A stretch of 39,967 bases of DNA from Hymenobacter aerophilus DSM 13606. GTDB lineage: Bacteria; Bacteroidota; Bacteroidia; Cytophagales; Hymenobacteraceae. Position 1 is the stretch's first letter; each line of letters starts with the position of its first letter. This document shows, piece by piece, positions 8,263 to 15,682 of the stretch. The stretch is from the NCBI RefSeq assembly GCF_000382225.1, contig NZ_KB907830.1:1-39967 (forward strand), written 5' to 3'. The notes under the pieces are model-generated. The model saw nothing but the letters and a program-made list of their open reading frames with translations. It did not search any database and was not told where the DNA came from. Made by a program: the position numbers and the translations under genes.

Positions 8263-8264
8263 CT

Positions 8265-8388
8265 TTAATTAAGAATTAAAAATTAGGAATTAAAAATGCC
8301 GTACCTGTGTGCGATTGAGTGAGCACCTTACAAACGAGCGAGGTAGAGCAGTAAGCGAAGCGGATGCCTCGCTAGTTTTCGCTTCGTG
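8265..8388. repeat. AT-rich word block and short stem between spsF and pseG
   Basis: 8265-8296 is a block of AATTAAGAATTAAAAATT/TAGGAATT words. Next to it AGCGAGG (8337-8343) pairs with CCTCGCT (8367-8373), and GAAGCG/CGCTTC pairs nearby. The 126-bp gap interrupts an otherwise tightly spaced pse series. No gene or promoter was recognised in it. Confidence 0.55.
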
Positions 8389-9114
8389 CTACACCTTCTT
8401 CTGCTCAATATGCGCATTAATAGCCACCAGTTCCGGGTGCTTCTCAAGCAGCGCAATCAACTCCTCCGCCCCTAGCATATCGGCCCGATAATCCTCAATC
8501 AGCCGCCGAATCAGCTCGAAATCCTCGGCTGTGTCCACCGTGAGGCGGTAGGCGCTGCGGTCGGTAGGGCGGGTCACATGGGCGAATTCTACCCGGCCCG
8601 AGCGGTTCTGGTGGATGTAGGGCGTGACGTGCTCCCGGTCGGAAGTGGTAGTGGCGTGGCGGGCGGCTTCGTCGAGCAACTCCCGCGAGAAAATCTCGAA
8701 ATCGAAGCCCCGCGGGTAGGTGCGCTTCAGCACATTGGAGAGGTACAGGCGCGCGTTGTCGGCCGCCAGATACTGCTGCACAGCCCGCGCAATTAACCCC
8801 CCATCCAGCAACGGGCAGTCGGACGTAACGCGCACGATAACGTCTAAATCGTGGGCGGCGGCGCATTGCTGGTAGCGGGCCAGCACGTCGTCCTCGGGGC
8901 CGCGCCAAATAGGCAGGGCGTGGGCTGCGCCGAAGTCGGCCAGCGGGTCGTCGGTGGTGTTGGTGGTGATGGCCAGATAAACCGTCAGCCCGCTGGCTTG
9001 CAGGCGCTCGACGTGGTAGGCCAGCAGTGACCGGCCCGCCACGGGCATCAGCACTTTGCCCGGCAGCCGGGTGCTGGTCATGCGCGCCTGAGAAATGATG
9101 CCGACCTTTTTCAC
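8389..9114 (-). CDS. spsF: SpsF-type cytidylyltransferase, probable CMP-pseudaminic acid synthetase
   Basis: This is a 241-residue nucleotidyltransferase of the CMP-Kdo/NeuA/SpsF superfamily. It opens with GIISQARMTSTRLPGKVLMP, the nucleotide-binding loop of the SpsF (COG1861) branch. RVTSDCPLLD and YLSNVLKRTYPRGFDFEIF follow. SpsF proteins replace the classical PseF in several pse/sps loci, so the likely role is activation of pseudaminic acid with CTP. That role is inferred from position: every other Pse step is present and no other cytidylyltransferase is seen. The GTG start overlaps the pseC stop by four bases (GTGA), which indicates translational coupling. The length fits the family. Confidence 0.82.
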   Translation of the reverse strand: MKKVGIISQARMTSTRLPGKVLMPVAGRSLLAYHVERLQASGLTVYLAITTNTTDDPLADFGAAHALPIWRGPEDDVLARYQQCAAAHDLDVIVRVTSDCPLLDGGLIARAVQQYLAADNARLYLSNVLKRTYPRGFDFEIFSRELLDEAARHATTTSDREHVTPYIHQNRSGRVEFAHVTRPTDRSAYRLTVDTAEDFELIRRLIEDYRADMLGAEELIALLEKHPELVAINAHIEQKKV

Positions 9115-10289
9115 GCTGGTTCTGCCGCCACAAATTCCCGGATGCAGTCAATCACGTACTGCTGCTCCTCGTCGGTGAGGCTGGGGAACAGCGGGATGCT
9201 GAGGCAGTGAGCGTAGTAGGCCTCGGCGAGCGGGAAGTCGCCTTCCAGCCAGCCCAGGCCCTGGTAGTAGGGCATCCGGTGCACCGGAATGTAGTGGACC
9301 TGCGCGAATATCTGCTTCTCCCGCAACGCATCGTACAGCCCGCGCCGGTCTTCTACCTGAATCACATACAAATGGTAGGCGTGGCCCGGCGCCCCGGCCA
9401 GGGGCCGCACGGCGGGCATTCCGGCGAAGGCGGCATCGTAGCGGGCGGCCAGCTCGCGGCGGCGGGTCAGGCCGGCATCGGCGCGCTGCAGCTGGCTAAT
9501 GCCGAGGGCGCATAGCATATCGGGCAGGCGGTAATTGTAGCCGAGCTCCTGCATTTCCATGTACCAGCTGCCTTCGTCGGGCCGGCTGAGTTGGGCGGGG
9601 TCTTTGGTGATGCCGTGGGTGCGCAACGTCAGCAGCCGCTCGTACAGGTCGCGGCGGTTGGTGGTAATCATGCCGCCTTCGCCGGTGGCAATGTGCTTGA
9701 CGGGGTGGAAGCTGAAGATGGCCAGGTCGGCAAACTGCCCGTTACCGCAGTTCTGGGGCTGGCCCCGGCTATCGACGAACGAGCCGCCGGGGGCGTGGCA
9801 GCTGTCTTCGAGCAGCCAGAGGCCGAACTCGTTGCAGAGCTGGCGCGCCTGCTCCAGGTTCACCGGCAAACCCGCAAAGTCCACCGGAATCAGGCCGTGA
9901 AAGTGGCCTTTTGGGTGGCTTTCGAGCAAGCGGCGCACGGCCTGCAGATCAATCAAAGCCGTAGCGGGGTCGATGTCGGCGAAATGCACCTCGCCGCCGC
10001 AGTAACGCACGCAGTTGGCCGAGGCGGCAAAGGTGATGGGCGTGGTGATGACGCGCTGACCGGGCTGCACATTGAGGGCCAGCGCGCACAGGTGCAGGGC
10101 GGCCGTTCCGTTGCTCACGGCCACGGCGTACTCGGCCCCCACGTAGGCCGCAAATTTCTCCTCGAACTCCGCCACCAGCGGCCCCTGCGTCAGGTAGTCG
10201 GAGCGCAGGGCGGCCAGCACGGCCTGCTCATCGGCTTCGGTGATGTGCTGGCGGCCGTAGGCAATGGGGCGGGTGGGCTGGAAGGACAT
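9111..10289 (-). CDS. pseC: UDP-4-amino-4,6-dideoxy-N-acetyl-beta-L-altrosamine transaminase PseC
   Basis: This is a 392-residue DegT/DnrJ/EryC1 aminotransferase. The order of motifs is typical: SNGTAALHLCALAL for cofactor phosphate binding, TTPITFAASANCV, LEDSCHA with the pyridine-nitrogen Asp, and SFHPVKHIATGEGG with the PLP lysine K198. PseC transfers an amino group from glutamate to the 4-keto sugar made by PseB. The PITFAASANC and SFHPVKHI stretches are the form usual in PseC. ATG 10287-10289 lies directly after a word-repeat block. The gene couples to spsF by a four-base overlap and follows pseB after 177 bp. Confidence 0.93.
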   Translation of the reverse strand: MSFQPTRPIAYGRQHITEADEQAVLAALRSDYLTQGPLVAEFEEKFAAYVGAEYAVAVSNGTAALHLCALALNVQPGQRVITTPITFAASANCVRYCGGEVHFADIDPATALIDLQAVRRLLESHPKGHFHGLIPVDFAGLPVNLEQARQLCNEFGLWLLEDSCHAPGGSFVDSRGQPQNCGNGQFADLAIFSFHPVKHIATGEGGMITTNRRDLYERLLTLRTHGITKDPAQLSRPDEGSWYMEMQELGYNYRLPDMLCALGISQLQRADAGLTRRRELAARYDAAFAGMPAVRPLAGAPGHAYHLYVIQVEDRRGLYDALREKQIFAQVHYIPVHRMPYYQGLGWLEGDFPLAEAYYAHCLSIPLFPSLTDEEQQYVIDCIREFVAAEPA

Positions 10290-10291
10290 CA

Positions 10292-10478
10292 GGTGAAATA
10301 GTGAGATGGTGAAATGGTGAGTTTGACGTTCTGGAAGCTTAGGGCTTCATCCTGCGGAAGAAAACAGGAAGCCACCACAAACGTTCGCTCGCGGAAAGGT
10401 GGCTATGTCGTTATATCGACGAGCTGTTTAGGATAAATGAAAGTCAAACTCACCATTTCACCATCTCACTATTTCACC
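10292..10478. repeat. Inverted pair of GTGAAATG word blocks between pseB and pseC
   Basis: Block 10292-10330 (GTGAAATAGTGAGATGG with TGAGTTTGACGTT at its inner end) is answered by block 10443-10478 in the opposite orientation, about 110 bp apart. The second block encodes the last three residues (TVK) and the TAG stop of pseB. The same words and the same TGAGTTTGACGTT tail recur at 27031-27150, so this is a dispersed element. The centre holds no recognised gene. Confidence 0.8.
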
Positions 10479-11491
10479 GTAAAACCGGCGTCCACGTGCA
10501 GGCGGATTTCCTCCCGAATCTGCTCGGCCGTGAGCCAATCGGTGTTGTTGCTGGAGTCGTAGTGGAAGCCCGGCTCAACGCGGCGGCCGTGGAAGTGGTG
10601 AATAAATGCGTTCACGTCCCAGCGCGGCGTGAAGGGCAGAATGACGTAGTATTTGTCCAGCTCGACGGTGCTCAGAGCGTCGGTTTCGGTTATCATTTCC
10701 TCGTGCAGCTTCTCGCCGGGGCGGATGCCCACGATTTCCTGCTGGCAGTTGGGCCCGATGGCCTCGGCCACTTCGGTAATTTTGTAGCTCGGGATTTTAG
10801 GTACGAATATCTCGCCGCCCCAGCTGTTTTCCAGCGCATACAGCACCAAATCCACCCCCTCATCGAGCGAGATGTGAAAGCGCGTCATGTCGGGGTGGGT
10901 GATGGGCAGCACGCCCGAGTCGCGGCGCTGCAGGAAAAACGGCACCACCGACCCACGCGAGCCGATGACGTTGCCGTAGCGCACCACCGAAAAGCGCAAA
11001 TCGCGCGAGCCTTTCATGTTGTTGGCGGCCACAAACAGCTTGTCGGAGCAGAGCTTGGTGGCGCCATAGAGGTTGATGGGGGCCGCGGCCTTGTCGGTGC
11101 TCAGGGCTACCACGTCGGATACGCCGCAGTCGAGGGCCGCGTTAATCACGTTTTCGGCCCCGAAAATGTTGGTTTTGATGCACTCCATTGGGTTGTACTC
11201 GGCGGCGGGCACCTGCTTGAGGGCGGCGGCGTGCACAATGATGTCGATGCCCTCGCAGGCCCGCTTTAGCCGCTCGGCGTCGCGCACATCGCCAATAAAG
11301 TAGCGGATGGCCGGAAACTCGGAATGCGGAAACTGCTGCGACATCTCGTACTGCTTGAGCTCGTCGCGCGAGTACACCACCAGCCGTTTCACCTGCGGAT
11401 AGAGCCGGAACACGGTTTCGACGAACTGCTTGCCGAACGAGCCGGTGCCGCCGGTTACCAGAATGGATTTATGGTTGAGGTCGAGGGCCAT
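10469..11491 (-). CDS. pseB: UDP-GlcNAc 4,6-dehydratase (inverting) PseB
   Basis: This is a 340-residue short-chain dehydrogenase fold protein that starts the pathway by converting UDP-GlcNAc to the 4-keto-6-deoxy-L-arabino sugar. The Rossmann motif TGGTGSFGKQF is near residue 14. STDKAAAPINLYGATK shows the Asp-Lys and Tyr-x3-Lys catalytic set of the PseB/FlaA1 group, and RYGNVIGSRGS and GIRPGEKLHEEM follow. It lacks the membrane region of WbpM/CapD-type dehydratases, so it is soluble. It is the first gene of the minus-strand locus, divergent from the FkbH-like gene across 229 bp. A -7 box (TACTTTTG) lies 58 bp upstream. Its C-terminal three residues come from the word repeat that follows. 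Confidence 0.95.
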   Translation of the reverse strand: MALDLNHKSILVTGGTGSFGKQFVETVFRLYPQVKRLVVYSRDELKQYEMSQQFPHSEFPAIRYFIGDVRDAERLKRACEGIDIIVHAAALKQVPAAEYNPMECIKTNIFGAENVINAALDCGVSDVVALSTDKAAAPINLYGATKLCSDKLFVAANNMKGSRDLRFSVVRYGNVIGSRGSVVPFFLQRRDSGVLPITHPDMTRFHISLDEGVDLVLYALENSWGGEIFVPKIPSYKITEVAEAIGPNCQQEIVGIRPGEKLHEEMITETDALSTVELDKYYVILPFTPRWDVNAFIHHFHGRRVEPGFHYDSSNNTDWLTAEQIREEIRLHVDAGFTVK

Positions 11492-11549
11492 GGATGGGGT
11501 GCTGAGCGAAAGAAGGGCCGGGCCGTGAACCGGCCGGGATGGGGGAGGG

Positions 11550-11557
11550 CAAAAGTA
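11550..11557 (-). promoter_or_regulatory. Candidate -7 box of pseB
   Basis: TACTTTTG on the minus strand matches TAnnTTTG. It would give a leader of about 50-55 nt for pseB, the head of the glycan locus. A -33 TTG at the usual distance is not obvious. Confidence 0.35.
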
Positions 11558-11579
11558 GGCATTCCGGCCGGAGCTTGCG

Positions 11580-11587
11580 TAGTTTTG
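11580..11587 (+). promoter_or_regulatory. Candidate -7 box of the FkbH-like gene
   Basis: TAGTTTTG on the plus strand matches TAnnTTTG and lies back to back with the pseB box. A transcript from here would carry the 11611-11697 hairpin in its leader before the ATG at 11721. The -33 element is unclear. Confidence 0.3.
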
Positions 11588-11610
11588 CGTCGTCCGCCCT
11601 ATCGATTGTC

Positions 11611-11697
11611 ATCCTGACGAAGGAAGGACCTTATCACGTAGAAGCGAGTCATTATTACGACTGCCTTGGCATGATAAGGTCCTTCCTTCGTCAGGAT
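11611..11697. repeat. Hairpin with 26-bp perfect arms (TCATCCTGACGAAGGA type)
   Basis: Arms 11611-11636 and 11672-11697 are exact reverse complements around a 35-nt loop. The left arm begins ATCCTGACGAAGGAAGG. It belongs to the long-hairpin family seen at 13566, 27031, 31782 and 36522. This copy lies in the divergent gap before the FkbH-like gene, so it is more likely in a 5' leader than in a 3' end. Confidence 0.9.
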
Positions 11698-11720
11698 AAC
11701 AGCTGATTTCACCGCTGCTT

Positions 11721-13556
11721 ATGCCTGCCTCCGCTCCCGCCCAACCCATAAAGCTTGTCATCTGGGACCTCGACGACACGTTCTGGCGGGGTACGCTCTC
11801 GGAAGGTAGCGTGGAGGCGCTGGCCGAGAACCTGCAGCTGGTGCGCGACACGGCCGCCCGGGGCCTGGTGCATACCATCGTGAGCAAGAACGACTTCGCC
11901 CCGGCCGAGGCCCGGCTGCGGGAGCTGGGCATCTGGGAGCTGTTCGTGTTTGCGCGCATCAGCTGGCAACCCAAGGGGCCTATTATAAAGGAACTGCTGA
12001 GCCAAATGCAGCTGCGGGCCGCCAACGCGTTGTTCCTCGACGATAACCCCGCCAACCGGGCCGAGGCGCAGTTTTACAACCCCGAGCTGCGCGTGGCCGA
12101 CCCCACCGAGCTGCCCCAACTGGTCCCGCTACTGCGCGCCAGCGGCCAACCCGACCCCACGCTCGCGCGCCTAGCCCAATACAAGCTGCTGGAGCGCCAG
12201 CAGCAGGCCCGCACCCAGTACGACGACAACCTGGCCTTTCTGCGCGATGCTCAGGTGCAGGTCGAGTTTCGGGAGGGGCCAGCCGCCGTGCTGCCCGATC
12301 TGGGCCGCCTCGAAGAGCTCATCAACCGCTCCAACCAGCTCAATTTCACCAAGCGCCGCGTGACGCTGCCCGAGCTGGAAGCCAGCCTGCGCGACCCAAC
12401 TCGCCGCTGGGGTACCGTGCGCGTCCACGACCGGTTCGGCGACTATGGGCTGGTGGGCATCTACTGCCTGAATGAGGCCGAAAACCGGCTGGAGCAGCTC
12501 GTTTTTTCCTGCCGCATCCTGCACCTGGGCATCGAACAGTTCACCTACGCTCACCTAGGCTTCCCGGTCCTGGCAGTGCAGGGCGACGTGGCTACGGAGC
12601 TGAATCAAACGGAAAAGCCCGACTGGATTACCGTGCAAGCGGCCTCAGCCGCTACCGAAACACCAGCCGTCGTCGCCACGCCGACCGGCCAGCAGCTACG
12701 GGTGCTGCTGAAAGGCGGCTGCGACCTGGGCCAGCTCACGCCCTTCCTGCAGGCTTTCGACCTTGATGTAGCCGAGGAGTTCAACTTCAACAACGAGCAC
12801 CAGATTCCGGTGCACCTCGAGCACACGCTGCTGCTGCGCGCCACCCGCGAGTGGCCCGCCGCCGAGCAACAGCGCCTGGCCGCCGCCCTGCCCTTCCTGG
12901 GCCGCGAGGCCTTCGACACCCGCCTTTGGGAGCCCGGCTACGACGTACTGGTGTACAGCCCGCTGATGGACTATACCCAGCCGCTGTACTGCGAGCGGGC
13001 CACCGGCCGGCGCGTGCCCTTCGGAGCCTACCAGGACATTACGGCCGAGCCGCCCGCCGCGCTGGCCGCCCGCTACGCCCAGCGCCGTTTCCAAGGAATG
13101 AGCGAGGGTTTCCTGCAACGCTTCGCCCGCGAGTTCGAGCACGAAGGCCCGATTTCTCCCGCCGAATTCCAGCAGAATTTACAGTGGCTGCGCGCCCAGG
13201 TGCCGGCCCACGTACCCATCTTCCTGCTCAGCGGCGCCGAAATCGACGTGCCCGGCTCGGGTGAAACCGGGGCCCGGCAGCGCCACGAACTGATGAATCA
13301 AGCCTTAGCCGAATTCGTGGCTTCGGCCGAAAACTGCTTCCTGCTCGACGTGCGCGCCTTCGTGCAGACGCCCGCCGACGTCACCAACAACCTGCGCCAC
13401 TACCACCGCCGCCATTACCGCGCCCTGGCCCAGCAACTGGCCCAGGCAATCGGTGCCTGGCAGGGGCAGGGCCTAGGTCACTCTCCGTGGGCTGATTTAA
13501 AGGCCCGCGCCGTGGGCCTGCTACCCGCCAAGCTGCGCGGTTTGTTGGGGCGGTGA
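11721..13556 (+). CDS. FkbH-like HAD-IIIC protein with C-terminal SGNH-like region
   Basis: The protein has 611 residues. The N-terminal 150 residues are a HAD domain with WDLDDT (D16, D18), a TIVSKND motif and the metal-binding FLDDNPANR. The region to about residue 300 (EELINRSNQLNFTKRR, DRFGDYGLVG, SCRILHLGIEQ) is the usual FkbH second half. FkbH proteins make glyceryl- or related acyl groups for transfer. From about residue 325 a second part begins with LRVLLKGGCDLGQL and ends with NNLRHYHRRHYRALA. This looks like an SGNH/GDSL fold: the first block resembles GDSL with Cys in place of Ser, and the last block carries the His. An acyl-transfer step onto the glycan is a plausible but unproven role. 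It is divergent from pseB and convergent with a GT4 gene. Confidence 0.72.
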   Translation: MPASAPAQPIKLVIWDLDDTFWRGTLSEGSVEALAENLQLVRDTAARGLVHTIVSKNDFAPAEARLRELGIWELFVFARISWQPKGPIIKELLSQMQLRAANALFLDDNPANRAEAQFYNPELRVADPTELPQLVPLLRASGQPDPTLARLAQYKLLERQQQARTQYDDNLAFLRDAQVQVEFREGPAAVLPDLGRLEELINRSNQLNFTKRRVTLPELEASLRDPTRRWGTVRVHDRFGDYGLVGIYCLNEAENRLEQLVFSCRILHLGIEQFTYAHLGFPVLAVQGDVATELNQTEKPDWITVQAASAATETPAVVATPTGQQLRVLLKGGCDLGQLTPFLQAFDLDVAEEFNFNNEHQIPVHLEHTLLLRATREWPAAEQQRLAAALPFLGREAFDTRLWEPGYDVLVYSPLMDYTQPLYCERATGRRVPFGAYQDITAEPPAALAARYAQRRFQGMSEGFLQRFAREFEHEGPISPAEFQQNLQWLRAQVPAHVPIFLLSGAEIDVPGSGETGARQRHELMNQALAEFVASAENCFLLDVRAFVQTPADVTNNLRHYHRRHYRALAQQLAQAIGAWQGQGLGHSPWADLKARAVGLLPAKLRGLLGR

Positions 13557-13565
13557 GCTAAAAGA

Positions 13566-13667
13566 ACTGTCATTCTCAGCAGAGCGAAGAATCTTGCGTG
13601 CAATACCAACCCCTGACAAGAAATTACTTTGGCACGCGGGATTCTTCGCTCCGCTCAAAATGACAGT
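13566..13667. repeat. Long hairpin of the TGTCATTCTGAGCGAAG family, convergent gap
   Basis: Imperfect arms 13566-13601 and 13632-13667 begin and end ACTGTCA/TGACAGT and include GCGAAGAATCTTGCGTGC. The loop contains CCCCTGAC, shared with the copy at 31782-31906. It lies between the convergent FkbH-like and GT4 genes and ends three bases before the GT4 stop. It could act as a two-way terminator. Confidence 0.85.
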
Positions 13668-13669
13668 CG

Positions 13670-14986
13670 CTACTTTCCAACCAACCCAGCCAGCCGCTCC
13701 GTCAGGGCGCGGCGGGAGTATTGGGCGGGGCGAGGGCCGGGCAGGTCGAGGTTGGGGTTGATGCGCCAGCGTGCCACCAGGCCCTCGAAGGCGTCGAGCA
13801 GGTCGGCGGTGGCATTGGGCGGCAGGGTACGGCCGGCGCCGGTTTCGCACAGCAGCAGGTCGGCATCCGACCCCAACGGGCCCACGCATAGGATGGGCTT
13901 GTTGGCGGCCAGGTACTCGAACACTTTGCCCGGCAGAATACCCCGGTTGTTGGCCACGTCGGGAATGACCAGCAGCAGGGCCGTACTCCGCAGCAAGTAG
14001 CCCACCGACTCGTGGTGCGGCACGAAGGGCACGAATTCGGTGCGCTCGGCTAGTCCGGCCGCGGCTACCTGCTGGCGGATACCGTCGGATACCTTGCCCA
14101 CGAAGCGCAGCCGTAGCGGCACATCGGGGTGCCGATGGGCGCACTCGGCGGCGGCGGCCAGCAGCTGGTCGAGGCGGTAGGTGTCGGCAATGGTGCCGGT
14201 GTGCGTGACCAGCAGTGCATCGGTGGGCGGCTGGCTGGGCTCCCGGAAATCGGCCTCGTCGTAGCCGTTAGGCAGCACTTCAATTTTGGCCGGGTCAATT
14301 TTGGGTGATTTCCCTGCAAAAATCCGCTTGGTGTGGGGGCTCGTTACCAGCACCACGTCGGCCTGTTCCAGCACCTGGCGCTCGTAGTGGGCATCGAGCC
14401 AGCGAGCGGGTGGCAGGTGGTTGAGCTCCTTATAGTAATAGATATCCGTCCAGGGGTCGCGCAAATCGGCCAGCCAGCGCAGGCCGTAGCGACGCTTCAG
14501 CTCGAGCCCAATAAGCTGAGTGGAATGAGGCGGCGAGGAAGTCAGCACAGCATCGAACTGCTCACCGGCGGCCACCAGTTTGGCCACGGCTTCCAGCACG
14601 AAGCGGTTCCAGCCCCGGCGCGCATCCGGAATAAACAGGTTGCCGCGCACGAACTTGAACAGCTGCTGGCTGCGGCTGGCCTTGTTTTCGCCCACGAAGC
14701 CACCGTAGGGCACCTGCCGCCGTCCTGTCAGGCGCTTGTAGCTGTCAAACGGCTCAAACGTACTCGTCCGAATAACCCGCACGCCAGCCGGCACATCTTC
14801 CGCTAGGCTTTCATCAAGCACCGGGTAAGCCGCCCGCGTCGGGTCCACGGTAATCACGGTGGGCTCGATGCCGAATTCGGGCAGGTGCTTGACGAACTTG
14901 AGGCTGCGCTGCACGCCCGCTCCGCCCGACGGCGGCCAGTAATAGGTAATAACAAGCAGACGAAGCGGACGGGCAGAATCGGGCAC
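13670..14986 (-). CDS. GT4-family glycosyltransferase
   Basis: This is a 438-residue GT-B glycosyltransferase. The N-terminal half starts RLLVITYYWPPSGGAGVQRS, the acceptor-side glycine-rich loop common in GT4 enzymes. TSSPPHSTQLIG, DLRDPWTD, LVTSPHTK and LPNGYDEADF follow. The donor-side half has HTGTIADTYRLDQLL, FVGKVSDG and PGKVFEYLAANKPIL with the conserved glutamate. Donor and acceptor cannot be read from the sequence. Its place beside the pse locus suggests assembly of the same surface glycan. The start used is GTG 14984-14986. The stop follows a long hairpin that separates it from the convergent FkbH-like gene. Confidence 0.85.
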   Translation of the reverse strand: MPDSARPLRLLVITYYWPPSGGAGVQRSLKFVKHLPEFGIEPTVITVDPTRAAYPVLDESLAEDVPAGVRVIRTSTFEPFDSYKRLTGRRQVPYGGFVGENKASRSQQLFKFVRGNLFIPDARRGWNRFVLEAVAKLVAAGEQFDAVLTSSPPHSTQLIGLELKRRYGLRWLADLRDPWTDIYYYKELNHLPPARWLDAHYERQVLEQADVVLVTSPHTKRIFAGKSPKIDPAKIEVLPNGYDEADFREPSQPPTDALLVTHTGTIADTYRLDQLLAAAAECAHRHPDVPLRLRFVGKVSDGIRQQVAAAGLAERTEFVPFVPHHESVGYLLRSTALLLVIPDVANNRGILPGKVFEYLAANKPILCVGPLGSDADLLLCETGAGRTLPPNATADLLDAFEGLVARWRINPNLDLPGPRPAQYSRRALTERLAGLVGK

Positions 14987-15050
14987 GGAGCGGCAGGCGG
15001 GCGGTGAAGCGCGAAGGTAACGCGCTGGCGGCTTTTCGGGCTTTTCTGGT

Positions 15051-15058
15051 TACTTTTG
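15051..15058 (+). promoter_or_regulatory. Candidate -7 box upstream of the coiled-coil gene
   Basis: TACTTTTG on the plus strand matches TAnnTTTG. Transcription from here would run through the AATCAGCG word blocks (15059-15148) before the ATG at 15191. No clear -33 element was seen. Confidence 0.25.
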
Positions 15059-15148
15059 AATCGCTGATTCACGTTGATTAATCGTGATTTCGCTGATTGC
15101 AGACGTCAGACCGTTATAATCAGTGAAACCATGCATAATCAGCGCAAA
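15059..15148. repeat. Inverted pair of AATCAGCG word blocks upstream of the coiled-coil gene
   Basis: Block 15059-15098 repeats CGCTGATT with CACGTTGATTAATCGTGATT. Block 15118-15148 holds AATCAGTGAAACC and AATCAGCGCAAA in the opposite sense. The same word family returns at 15643-15682 and 17031-17070. Confidence 0.75.
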
Positions 15149-15190
15149 TGAGTGGTTGGGTTTGAATTTATAAACTAAGTCAGCTACGCC

Positions 15191-15637
15191 ATGCCTTCTG
15201 ACAATTCCGATATCCTGGCCCTGCTCAGCGACTTGCTCCGGGCCACCGACCGCCAAACCGAAGAAAACACACGGAAGATTGACGAGTTGCGGATCGAAAT
15301 GCGCCAGCTCAACCAGGAAACCAACGACCGGTTCGAGAACATCATCAACCGCTTCGGCGAAGCCATAGCCGACGGTTTTATCCGCATGGAGAAGAAAATC
15401 GACGGCGTAAAGCAGGAAGTAGCTGGCGTAAAGCAGGAAGTGGCTGGCGTGAAGCAGGAAGTAGCCGGAGTGAAGCAGGAAGTAGCCGGTGTAAAACAAG
15501 AGGTAGCCGGGTTACGCACCGATGTGCAGCACATCGACCAGCGCCTGGAAAGAATGGAAACCAACCCCGCTACCAGCCCCGAAGTAATCCGCCGCCTCGA
15601 AGTGCTGGAAGCCATTGTGCTGAAAAAGGCCTCGTAG
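15191..15637 (+). CDS. Coiled-coil protein with five GVKQEVA heptads
   Basis: The protein has 148 residues and no recognised family. Residues 1-70 are charged and helical (DRQTEENTRKIDELRIEMRQ). Residues 72-106 are five tandem GVKQEVA heptads with Val at both core positions, a textbook coiled coil. A helical tail follows (LRTDVQHIDQRLERMET). There is no signal peptide or membrane segment, so it is probably a cytoplasmic oligomeric rod. The heptads are encoded by near-identical 21-bp DNA repeats, so copy number may vary between strains. It lies upstream of ffh on the same strand, but AATCAGCG word blocks flank both genes, so co-transcription is uncertain. The reading frame is convincing because the repeat keeps heptad register. 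Confidence 0.75.
   Translation: MPSDNSDILALLSDLLRATDRQTEENTRKIDELRIEMRQLNQETNDRFENIINRFGEAIADGFIRMEKKIDGVKQEVAGVKQEVAGVKQEVAGVKQEVAGVKQEVAGLRTDVQHIDQRLERMETNPATSPEVIRRLEVLEAIVLKKAS
15404..15508 (+). repeat. Five 21-bp tandem repeats inside the coiled-coil gene
   Basis: Five copies of GGCGTAAAGCAGGAAGTAGC(T) with only silent or third-position differences encode the GVKQEVA heptads. The length of 21 bp keeps both reading frame and heptad phase. Such arrays can expand or contract by slippage. Confidence 0.95.
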
Positions 15638-15642
15638 CCCGG

Positions 15643-15682
15643 AATCAGCGAAATCAAAATAATCAGCGCAAATCAGCGATTC
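15643..15682. repeat. AATCAGCG word block directly before ffh
   Basis: AATCAGCGAAATCAAAATAA and two further AATCAGCG words end one base before the ffh ATG, so the ffh start codon is embedded in the edge of the repeat. It is the inverse of block 17031-17070, and the pair brackets ffh. Confidence 0.75.

Noticed and set aside
1203..11491. Flagellin glycosylation island
   Set aside because: Pseudaminic acid genes are often linked to flagella, but no flagellin, chaperone or maf gene is present, and a Wzx-type flippase points to a polysaccharide.
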